Of a stretch of 64,000 bases of DNA, positions 25,259 to 37,400 are shown one piece after another. This DNA is from Pachyseris speciosa. Its lineage: Eukaryota > Cnidaria > Anthozoa > Scleractinia > Pachyseridae. The position numbers and the translations under genes are program-made. The notes under the pieces are model-generated. The model was not told where the DNA came from and searched no databases. It saw only the letters and a list, made by a program, of their open reading frames with translations. Where the stretch lies: contig JAEMWC010000236.1 in NCBI GenBank assembly GCA_016490735.1, forward strand, positions 342,501 to 406,500, read 5' to 3'. Within the stretch, counting starts at the first letter, position 1. Each line of letters begins with the position of its first letter.

Positions 25259-27831
25259 TAATAATAATAACAATAATAACAATATAAGAATATTTACAAT
25301 AATATTACTTGCTCATGGCACTTTACAATTAAAGTTAAAATCAGTATATATAAAATAAAAATTAAAAGAATTATCTATAAAGCTAGAAATTAAAAAATTT
25401 AATGTTATTTACAAGTTAAAAGCAATTTTAAAAACATAATTTTTAAAACCTTTTCTTGGAAATGTTGTTGATGAACATGTTATTTTTGTCATGAAGACCC
25501 TTGGCTTATTCCTAAATCTCTCCAAAATTAGTATTTTTGTTTTCCTTACATAAAATAATTGATGTAAAGGAATCATTCTGCTAAAGGTGAAATAAAAAGG
25601 AACTGTGACACCTACAAAGGGTTAAAATAAAACATTATTGATTGTTTTATTTTCATATAAAGCATTTAAAAGATCACATTTTGTGCCACAAATATTTAAA
25701 GCATCCAGTTCACAAGGCCAGGTGCATTTTGCATTAGGGCTGTTTATGAGTAAATGATACCAAACAACAGCTCACTGAGGAGGCCCTGCCAGGGGGGGAG
25801 GGGTCCCGTGTTGCTTGTCTGAATTTTAAAATCCCCCTTTCAGTGCTTAAATTGCTAATTCTCGGCCTTGATGGCACTGTCGGAATTTTGCCGGGAATGA
25901 TGTCTCTCGTCTGGATTTCATTTTATGTGCTGTCGCTACTTTTTGGGCCATGTCACTTGTCGGAATTTACCCTAGCAGGGCCTCACTGAGGGGGCCAGCA
26001 TAACTTTCACTGGCTAACTAATGTTGTGTTATATCATATGGTTTATACCTTAGTCTTCATACAAACATGGAATCAATCAACTGAAAGCTAATGATTATAA
26101 TAATTACACAAGAGTGCAAGAGTCTGGAAGAATTTTGAACACCAATTCAGAGAGCTTTTGAGACTAGGGAGAAAAAAGATTGCAGGTTTGTCAAAGTCAC
26201 TGAATAAATTACTAACAGTTTTATTCAAAACAATTATTGACTTAACCATTTCCCAACACTCCACGTTGTTCTTACACAGTAAAGTGAATACAATATAAAA
26301 TAAATTCAGTGGTAAACCACTAATATAAACAGGAAATGAAAACATGTTAGGAATAATAAGATTAAAGCCTCTTTCCTTTTACAAATGAAGACAAAATATT
26401 TCAAGGGCAAGAATAAGGAATTAATTAATAATTGTGATTAGTGTTCGCTGTTGAGTGATCAATGAATGATAGTCTGTGGTTTTCTGCCTCATGAGTAGTC
26501 GAATTCTTTAGGCTGGCCATAGCATTGTAAACTTATGTAAAGAGAGCTTCAACTAATTGCCTTACATATTAGAAGACATTCAATTGTCAACTCATTTGCA
26601 ATACAATAGTGAATGGCTTTCAGCCTATAAAGTGGTTTACAATGTAAGGAATTTTGGGCATTTCAAGTCCTTTGGCAGTCAATGAGTCAGCATATTATTT
26701 TGAAAGACTCTGTGGCAATATAAATTTTTTGGTGTGCAAGTACAATAGCACAAGTTTGTTTCCTTAAAATCCTTCCCGCCTCAAGCATACCCTAGCACTT
26801 AAGGTATTGATTTTGCAGGCACAAAGCATCCAACCAAACATTTTCAGACAGACTTTGAATTCATGAATACATTTTAGTCTTGTGAAATTACAAAAAATAA
26901 TTAGCAATCCATTACCTAAAAATAGGCATCATGACCAACTTAGAGAATGCTGGATTAATGACAGAGACAAATTTTGAATTGAATTAAGAGTGATGCAAGA
27001 AAGCACACCAGCACATATTGCTGAGCTTCCAAGTACCAATGGCTTGACAGCCACTTTTGGATTTTCATTGCCTTGCACACAGCAATATTTGATACACGCA
27101 GCCAATGTTGATAACGTTTGACAAGAGAAAGAATATATACATCAAATACAGTGTAGAACAAGGCTGATTCACAGGAACACCAAATCATACAGAAGCAGAG
27201 TTCAAAGCATACAACCAACCCCCCTCTCACAGCACATAACCCGATTGAATTGCCCAATTAAAAGTACCCTTTCACCATATGTAAAAGAGTTTGAAAAAAT
27301 CTTGTACTTGAAAATGTCATTCACACAGAATACGTAAATACCTTATCGCAAAAATCCCATTAGAGGTAAATTCACATAATTATTTAATTGCTTCAGTGTA
27401 CTCTGTGCTTGAGGGTAGTTAGCAAGTTCAAAGAAGTCATTAACCTTTGAAACAAGCTTTGAATGCTTTCATGTGCTCTCAACTTTGAAGACTCTGTAAC
27501 CATTCAAATGAAAGCTGTTTTGTGCCACTGGAAGAAATTTCTTTGTTTAGGTATGCAAAATATGCACATTGTTTTGCTGCAACAACTCTGCAGTTGTTAT
27601 ACTAAAGCCTCACTCCCATCAAAAAAATAATCAAAATATCTATTGGGCTTTATTAGTTTGAGTTACTATATCCCCGTTTCAAGTTATAACATCATTAGCA
27701 ATCGCCTATTATGTGGAACAGTCTGCCAATTTCATTGCAATTGTGCCAATATCTTTCCGACTTTAAGACACATCCCTTCAAGACAGTATTTTACAGCTTT
27801 ACCTGTATATTTTGATGTTTGATGGTATGGT

Positions 27832-27865
<34 letters not shown>

Positions 27866-28147
27866 CATTATTGAGAACGCTATTTCTGGGGAACTCTGGC
27901 CAAAGCCAGGAATACTAAGCCAAGAAGTGTTTAGTAGTTTTGTAGTCGACATTATTTATTTTATTACCAAATACGATGTTTTAGACTTTTTATAAAGGAA
28001 GTTTTTTTAGCCTAGTTTTTACACATTTTTTGAAGCATTTTTTAAAATAAAAATCAAATAATACAGTTTTCCCCATACTTTGTAACTTAATAATTTTGCA
28101 ATTATTTATTATTTTGTAAATATTGGATGAATTGTTAAATAAAATTT

Positions 28148-28193
<46 letters not shown>

Positions 28194-28412
28194 GGCAGTT
28201 TAAAACTCCTGAATGCCAGGTCCTAATCACAAATACTGGGCATGTAAACGTAGCCAGTATTATATCAAAATTTACAAATTTACATTAGATAGGAATAAAA
28301 TTGCATAAAATAAAATCAATAAATAAATTCTAATATGATATAAAATTTACAAATTTACATTAAATGGGAATAAAATTGCATAAAATAAGATTGATAAAAT
28401 AAATCATCTATT

Positions 28413-28452
<40 letters not shown>

Positions 28453-31400
28453 CTGGAAACCTACCGACACAAGAAACTGCAGATTTTGCACATACGACGC
28501 TTCTGTATCCAACAGGTTTTTCAGCACATGAGCCCTCAAATCCTGGAACAAAAACTTAGATGTAAACACCAAGCTTTAATTGCTTACTTCAGAGTTTTAA
28601 CCTGCAAGTTCATCAATGCCTGTAGTTCTTGAAAGGTGAAAAATGTCTATGTTGTTTTAAATAACAGCATAGAGCTTTCTAGTCTGTGAATAGGGCTACC
28701 TATTGATTTCCTAGTGATTTCCAAGTGGAAATTCAATAATAATAGTAGTCCATTTTCGAGTTCGCCATGACCACTGAATAAAAGTACTGAGAACGCATTT
28801 GTACACCATTAGCCTCAACTTAAATTCCAGCGAGAAGATGACCTGTTTACAGCTCTGTCTATTGTTTAATTTTCAAATTTGTGGCGCCTTCCCACTGGTA
28901 TTGTGAATATTTTACTTCAGGACGAGGCTAACGATGTACATAATTATGTGTTCTCAGTGCTTTTATTCAGCGGTCATGGCGAACTCAAAACTGGACTATT
29001 ATGACAAAATGTATGAGAGTGGATTTTTGTGACAAGAGAAAATAATATCAACTTGCTCTTGTCAGGTACTCAGTGTAACCATCAATAATATTTTGTGAGT
29101 ATGCGTACACTGTAAAGCACTTTTCTCCTTTCTTTGTTCTGAATAAAGTTAATGCTCCCCTCAAGGAACTAAGCAAATAGATACCCCAGGGATTTTTGCT
29201 TTAGCATACGAGTTGTATACTATAACTTACATGTAAGAGTAGATTACTCACTGCTTGACTGATAGTTCATTTACAGCTGAGCTTTACCACAAAATTAAAT
29301 GTTTTCAGCACTTGTTTCCCAAGAAATTTTTTTTGCCTTCACCTCAACATTGGCAACTCAAAGTCTGTGTCTAGCTGAGGAACTGGCCCATGCATGACAT
29401 TATTTTAAAAACACATACTCTTTGAAAGATTGAGCTTTGGAAAACTACTTATCTCAACGAGATGTTCTGGCAATGGTTTATATACACTGTAGTTTTGAAA
29501 ATGCAAATTACTGTTATTGTGAAAAGTTTTCTTCAGCAGTGATTTAACTCATTTCATTTTAATGATATGTTGAAACTGTTGTAAATATTTTCATACAGGT
29601 AATCTGAGAAGCTAAGCCAAATGACAGCAAATAACTTTGGAAGCATAGATCAACCCTACTTTAAGATAGCAGTGTTTTTATTGTGGTCTACATTAATAAA
29701 CAATATTCTTGACTTTGGAGCACATTTTTCAAGGAAATAGGATCTTCTTGGCAAATTTTGCTCTCTTACAACAAAACATCATTGTAACCACAGACAGGAA
29801 ATGTTACACAATTAATGTCAATGTCGTCATTCAGAAAACAACAGGGTTGTCATTAAGTCCTAAGTCCACCAGGAAACTAGCCAGTCATAAAAAAAAACTC
29901 TTCCACAACTGTTGTCTTTTGGTATTTATGTCAGTTCTCAGATAAACTTAAGTCAATGTCCTTGTAGTTTGGGGCTAGAAATATTCCAGCAACTTAGCAG
30001 CATAAGGAAGCACATACATGTAGGCCAGGTGGTAAACAAAACCAAGGCATCAGACTTACCACACTGTATATCTACACACCAACACCCCAAACCCTTCCAT
30101 CATTCTGAGTCCCTTTTAATTTAACACTATATTCAGCACTGCTGATATTCTAATTTGTCCCATTAACTGGTTAATTGGAGTGTACAGAGAAATTGTGTTC
30201 TAATTTTAGACAATCTGTGGCTTTGCAGCTTCATTTCACTTCATGGTTTTTATTAAATATGCATTACTAGCATGTCTTTTTTTTTTAATGCCTTTTCAAT
30301 AGTTCTACCCCCTGGATTGCTTATTGAAACAAGGCTGCATTAAAATGTTATCAAGTGAGCTTAAGTCATGGAATAGCCATCAGTCTGCATGGGAAACAAC
30401 TTGGACTATTCATTGTTTTTTTTAATCACATCAGAAGAATTTTCTCACAGAAGATTCCAGTTTGGATTAGGAAGAAAACTTTTCAAAACTTCAAGAAATT
30501 TTTAATAATAAATCAATAAGGGGTCAATGTAGGGTCTCAAACTGTCACCAGTAAATTGTTTCAACACCCCAATCTAATCTTATCTACACAGATGACAAAC
30601 TGTTTTAATCCACATTTATCAGATATTATCAGGTCAAATTAAGCTGCTTTTATGAGTTTTGTTCTCTAATCAGCTTTTGGTAAGTGAATCCTATTTGATA
30701 TTACAAAACAAGGGTGCAAAACTCTGCATTTTTAAAGAGATGATACAAATGTTTGAGAATGCCATAGTAAACCCCTTAGGAACACTTACAACCAAACTTT
30801 GGATTGTGCAAAGCTGTCTTCAAATTAAAATCTTTTGAGTGATCACTCAAATAGAAGCTCTATGGAGGAATATATCCGTCTTAGGAGTGGTTGGTTTTCT
30901 ATTATTAATTTTTAGTGACATATTAAACTTTTTGTCATTTTGACCTTGCAAAAAAGAAAAAACACACGAACAGTTAACATCAGCTTTAACATGGCAAGGA
31001 TTCCATTTTATCTTTTTTTTTAGAGGAATGATACTGGTTTACAAACATTTTTGTGGTAACAGACAGCAGCAAAACACAGGAAGACACTCCTGTGGCACAA
31101 CCAACAGGTCATAACTTTTTAAGAGCAGAAACATTCCAGCTATATTTTTAAAGGAAAAAAATGTGTTTATGACTCTTTTCAAAACCTTAGCTTATTTGTG
31201 TGATATATTTTTGTGTGGATGTGTACTCTCTACTCCATAGGGTGTAACTAAATATGATGTGCTTCACTTTTTCTCAAGTTTTGGTTTTTCTATGACAATG
31301 AAAAAAAATGAAAAACAAAAATAGCTTTCATTTACTTACATGTTTTGATTTTTGTGTTTTTCCAGGTTCTTTGGAAATAGATAGCCGTCTCTTGTCATCT

Positions 31401-34400
31401 TTTGCCACACTGCCTCCAGGTGGGGAGGTACAACTCCCTTCCAGTGGCACACTTCGCTTTGCTTTCTCAAGTTTTGTTTTTTCTGGTATCTGAACGGATG
31501 GTTCTGCATTTGGCATTTCAATTATCGTCTCCATTGCTGCAAGTTTGTTGAGTTTGACCTGAGCCTTTTCCACAGCAAAGGAATTAGCTATTCTCTGTGC
31601 CCTTTGTGATGTAAGAGTGGTTGGTGTAGGAGCAGATTTGGCTCTCTGCAATGGTTTGGCACGGCGCTCAGGTTTGTCAAGTTCATAACAACCATCATCT
31701 GGACTCAAATCAGCAGTTTCCTTATCCTCATCATTATCATCATCATCATAATCCTCACAGGTTTGAAGAGATGATTCTCTTTTGTTCCCACCATTTACCC
31801 TCTTGGCCAGCTGTTCAGCTTCTTCCTTTAGCTTTTCTCCCATGAGATTGGGTTCACTGTTGCTGTTACGTTGAGCTTGCAGCTCTGCAACAGCATTCTC
31901 CAGTTGAATGCCATGACTAGGGTCACTCTGGGACCTCCAGGCATCGTCCATGGATTTGCTGTTAGCTGTGGTGTCCATGCTTAACAAGTCATAACCAACA
32001 TTCAGATCGCCACTACTGACCTGCTCAGAATGCGGTTCACTAAAACCACTTGTTGTCATTGACAAAGCATCAAAACTAATCTGGCTAGGACTTGGCGATG
32101 CTACAGAGCCAGGCGGGGGGCTGCAGCTCTCCAGACTCTTGTCATCTGAAAACGAAAACTCTTTACCATGTTCAATATCAATGCCACTGTAGGGAATAAC
32201 TTTAAGATTGTGCCCAACCTGATCTAAACTAAGATCGTTCATGGTTTCTGTCTTTCGCAATGATGGTGATTCAGGAGTTGTCTCAGGTCTGGGTACATCG
32301 TCAGTGACTTTAGTTTCCTCTTTATAAAACTCTGTTTTTATCAAAGGAAGAGATGCCCTTTTCTGCAGTCTTCTCCTCTGAGATGGAAGTTTTGGGCTGC
32401 TTTCCTCAACAGAACTGTTTTTGGTGTCATACACAGAATCAGCCTGCACCTTTTTCAGGTCCTTGCTATCATAGTGTATTGAATCTCCTGCTTGATTGTC
32501 TTCAGCTTCTGACGCTGCCCTTGGTGTGCTGTCCTCTTCACTGTCATGAGCGATAATGGTTTCCCTGTTTGAGCCATCGAACATTCCTGAAATAGCTGTT
32601 AAGCATTGATTAAAGTGTTGAGTTTATACACATTGAAAGTTGCTGTTAGAAGTAAAAAGAGAAGGACTGTGTCACTCATGCGGGAGTACAGTATTAAAGC
32701 CGCTGTTACACGTTGAAACTTTTAGCTGAAACTTGTGTGCAACAGTGCTGCAAAACAAGTTTCAGCAGGCATTGCACCATGTAACATGGTCGGTTTCGTG
32801 AAACTTTTTCGAACTTCTGTTGCGAGACAAGTTTCTTGAAAAGTAGATCCACTTTTTACTTCTGCAACGGTCGCAACTATCGCAATGGTGATCAAAACAA
32901 GAGCTTCACCATGTAAAATAATACCACTTTGTGAAACTAGTCTCACCCGGTCTCTCGTCACCATTGCATACAAGTTTCAGCTAAAAGTTTCAACGTGTAA
33001 CAGCAGCTTAAGTCAAACAAGTGTGAGCACCTTTATTCACTCACAAAGAGTAGAAGATTAAAAGGAAAAGCACATTTTCCACGAACTTCATCCAACAGTG
33101 GGTATCCTACCCTTTTAGGCTATAACTTTATGTTACCCACCTGACCTTGTGTTTCAGTTTAAAGCTTAAATCAGCACAAAGTACAAATTTGATACTTTTG
33201 TAATTTAAAAATAATATTGCCAGAGGAATGCAATCACAAACAAGTATTGATTGCCAACCTTCAACTACAATGTGTAACTAGACATTATTTACAGCACTGT
33301 AGGTCAATGCACAGTAAAATGGCAAATTAAACTAATGAAAGTTTGCAATACATTTACATATATCTCCAGTAAAGGATACCTGTATCCTGTCCTGTTAAAA
33401 ACTTAAACAGACTTAACCTTTCACCAACGAGTAAAACCCAGAACCACTATCTACCAAAGTGTTCATTTTAGAGTCTATGGAAAAAATCTGCAAGCCTGCC
33501 TATTCAGATGAAAGCAAGCAAGTGGTCATTGTTTCACTGTGTTACTGCCCATTTTTCAACATTTTATAAAGTGACTTGCTTGAAGTGTTCCTAGGATTGT
33601 ACTCTAGTGACCTTGGCATTAAACACTTTATAGACCTACAATATTTGTTACGTCTTAACTTAGGAAGAAAAGATTAAAACTAAACTTTCAAGGCTAAAGG
33701 CACAGAGTAAAAATCTGAGTTAAAATATTCACAATTTAACTCTGAAACCAAAAATATTTAGTCAGGGAGCGTAAAATGGTTTAAATGCATTTAAAAATAA
33801 CTGCACTAACTTGAAACCCCACAACTTGTCTGCATACATCATTTAAATGCAATTTACAGGAAGCAGCTAGACAGTAGCACTTAATGTTTAATGCAAATCA
33901 ATTTGTAGCTTGTTAATTTTAGCTTATTGTGGAATAGGTTGCTCAAAGCTAGACTGCCCAAGTTTACTGCTTGAGTTACTTTACATGTGCCAATTAAAGC
34001 TACATTAAGATTGTGCCTTTTTCTCAAAAATGCAATTAAAAAGGAGTTGACCCATTGAAAAACAAATCTTGCACTTTGCATAAATAGATTTGTGCCCTAG
34101 GCTTGTAGACCACCTACATGTAAATTTAAATATGCAAATGTGTTTTGAAGGGAAATAGAGGACGTTGATAACAAACACAAGAAAAACACTGATGGAATAA
34201 AATATGGTTTGTTGTTTTAAAATTGTGAAAAAAACATAAATGGGACTGAGCAAATTTCCGAAGCACTTAGTGGGGTATTTTAGAGTGTCCTCAACTGTTG
34301 GCACACTTGGTGTTTTACACAAAAATGACTTCCTCTTTTGCTAAAATAACATCAATCTTATTTACCTAAGGGGCTAACTATTCATCAGTTAATTATTTGT

Positions 34401-37400
34401 AAGTAACTTTTACAATTTGCTTTGATCTGGTTTTCATTCCACTGTGTTTTACTGTTATTAGTTAAAACACATTTGTATCATGTAGATCTGTGAACCAGAT
34501 GTCAAAGGAAAATGAAAAAGTTAACAGCAACAAATAAGTCCCAACATTAACCGCGGTCAAACGTAAAAAGTAAGAAAAGTCCTTTAAAGATAAGGTTTTT
34601 ACGTTGAGAGCTCAAAGATGATAAGTTTTTCTTCAGTCTGTGAGTTTACTAAATCATTTTATGAATTACTAAAACAGTTTTAGGAACAAAAAGGTGAATC
34701 GGTTTTCCTGAAGTCACGCATTGAAACAGAAAACAAAACATACTGCGCCGAACTGTCTCCACATTCTTCGCTTTAAAAAACCTTAAAACTTTTTTTAGTA
34801 ATTCATGAAATGATTTAGTAAACTCCCAGACTGATGAAAGACTCATCATCTTTGAGTTCTCAACGTAAAAACCTTCTCTTTACAGGACTTTTCTTATTTT
34901 TTTACGTTTGACCGCGGTTAAGTCCCAACATCACATTATAGCTATTGTTTGGAATGAAGAGTGAACAGAACCAAAATGAATACAAAGAAAACAGTGGCCA
35001 AGAATTTTTTTTAGCAATTGAGAAAAAAGCTTCAAGAAAGAGTCGCTGAGTGGAAACTTGCTCAAAGAGGATAACATTTGAATCTCCTGGTCATAAAGAT
35101 ACTCGTCAAAATTTCCAATTTTCCCTATGAATTCTATTGACTGATCACGGTGCAATTTTCCCTGTGACATGGCAGGAGGTGAAAATTGGCTGTCCTCTAT
35201 ACATGTTTCTCTATGATGAAATTAATGAATCTAGAATCTGACCTTTTCACCCTTCTAAAGTATTATAATGTAATGCCTCAGTAGAGCTAATAATGCGAAA
35301 TGTTCTGCCACTTTTTTACACAAGGCCATAAACAATTACACTGTAGGTAATCACCCACAAGTAGCCTAAAACCCTGGGGTGACCTACATCAAAATTACAT
35401 ACTTACAGTGCAATAAATAGATCTGGCACACATTTCTCAAAACCTCGGAGGAAATTCCTCCTAATGTTCATTACATACTGCTGTTACCTGGATACTTGCT
35501 GGGAAAGACTTGACACATGAATATTGTTGTTTTACTCACTGTTGGTTTCCTTAGTGTTTTGAGAAATGTAAACAAGGAAAGTGCTTATAAATGAGTTAAG
35601 CCTGGTTCACACTAGCGACATAACAACATAAGGAAAAGATAAGTTTTATCGTTGTTATGGTCATGCTGTTATGTTGCTAATATGTCATTATGTCTGTACG
35701 TTCACACACTGCAAACATAATGTCCTTTTTATGCCTAGATAACATCCTTTTTATGTCATTATGTTGATGTTATGTTGTTATGTTGCTAGTGTGAACCAGG
35801 CTTTAAACCTTTCAGTTTACCACTATAGAGTGCTTGATGGTAGCATGTTGTAGTTCAACTTTATCCTTGGTTCAATTTTTGTTTTCTTTTGTTCTTGTGT
35901 ATGGTAATGTATGATAATGAGTACAAAACAAAGGAAAATAAAAATTGAACCAAGGATATCTCCACATGAAGTTAGAAGGCACTTTGTTGCTGCTCTCACT
36001 CACTATTCTGCAGGGGAACTTACAGTAAAGGTGACACAAGTGCCACCTCCACAACACTTGAGAACAACTGATCACTGACTCACCTTTGCTAAAAGAAGCT
36101 CCATTCCTCACAAGCAAATGCCTGGTTGTTTCAAAATTTTCCAGGTCTTCCTCATTAAAATTTCTTAGTTTGTCTGTGTCTTCTTCAACACCTAAAATTG
36201 TTGGTATTCTTGGTCGGACAATTCTCCTTGTTCTTTTCTTAACAGGTTCTTTCATGTCTCCATTCACGTCATCAAAACTTATCAAGTCCCCTTCTGCTAC
36301 CACAGGTGCCACTGTCCTCATTCTTTCACTTGGATCCATTTGATCAAACTCTTTTAACACTCTTTTTGTCTCATTAGTGGCTTCCAGAATAAACATCCCA
36401 GAAGGCAGATCCTCTACAAAGACAGGAGAAAAGGATGGCGATGAGTCACAGTTGGAATCAACATCCAATGTCTGAGCTGTTAAATCTGCTGAGTGAACAG
36501 GTAACTCTGTTGAGTTTATTTGAGCTCTAACATAGGACAATCTCCGCAGTGTAGAAATGGAAGTATTCATGTCATCCAAAGTTGGTGGTGAAGATCTAAG
36601 ATCTTCAGGTATCTTCACAGGGGAATTCCTTGTCCCATGTGATTTTCTCAAGCGTTTTTCAACTTTTTCATTGGTGTAACCATCATTCTCTTGTGAATTG
36701 TCTGCAAACTCATCAGTTTCCTGAACAATAGACAAGGGGCGGTTCCCCTGTCTTGCTACAGGCTGCAGCAAAACGTCTGCTGATGTGGAAGGTCCTGTGT
36801 CGGGTTGTGAGCCAGAAACAAACGTTACAGGTGCTGTAATTAGCAGATTAGGTTCATAATCATTGGTTCTTTTATTAGGTTTTACTGGAACAAATGCACT
36901 CCGTGACAAGAGAAGCTCACTGGCACCAGGTAGATTGTGATGTGATCTAGTATCTCTTGTTTCAACAGACTGAGGATCAGGCGGTGCAGAGTTGCACCGT
37001 GTCACCTGTTCCAGTGCAACTGGCATGTCAAAAGCACTACTCACGGTATACATACTCACATCCTCCTTTTCAGCAGTATGTTGCCCTTCACTGTCACTTA
37101 AAAGTGATTCTCTACTTGTTTTCCGCACACTGTTCTTTGATTTGAGTCCGAACGGGCTTCTAGATAATGATGGTGATTCTGAACCATGCCTCGCCAAAGA
37201 GGATCTGGATATTTCTTTAGGAGCTGTTTCAGCTCTCCCCCTTATTTTCAAGGAGACCTTCTCTTCTGTTGACCTCCGCCTTAGGGGTAGGTTTTCTTTG
37301 TTGTTCAGCTGACTATCTGTAAACGAAGTAAAGGACCGGATTTGGATTTTTTTCACCTTAGATATACTTGTGCCTCTTGGAGACAACTGCGGTGACCGAT

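Noticed and set aside
35872..36083. C-terminal continuation of the 916-codon frame after exon 1
   Set aside because: A consensus donor GTGAGT ends the exon at 36084 and the continuation reads a MITE; the phase to exon 2 is exact.
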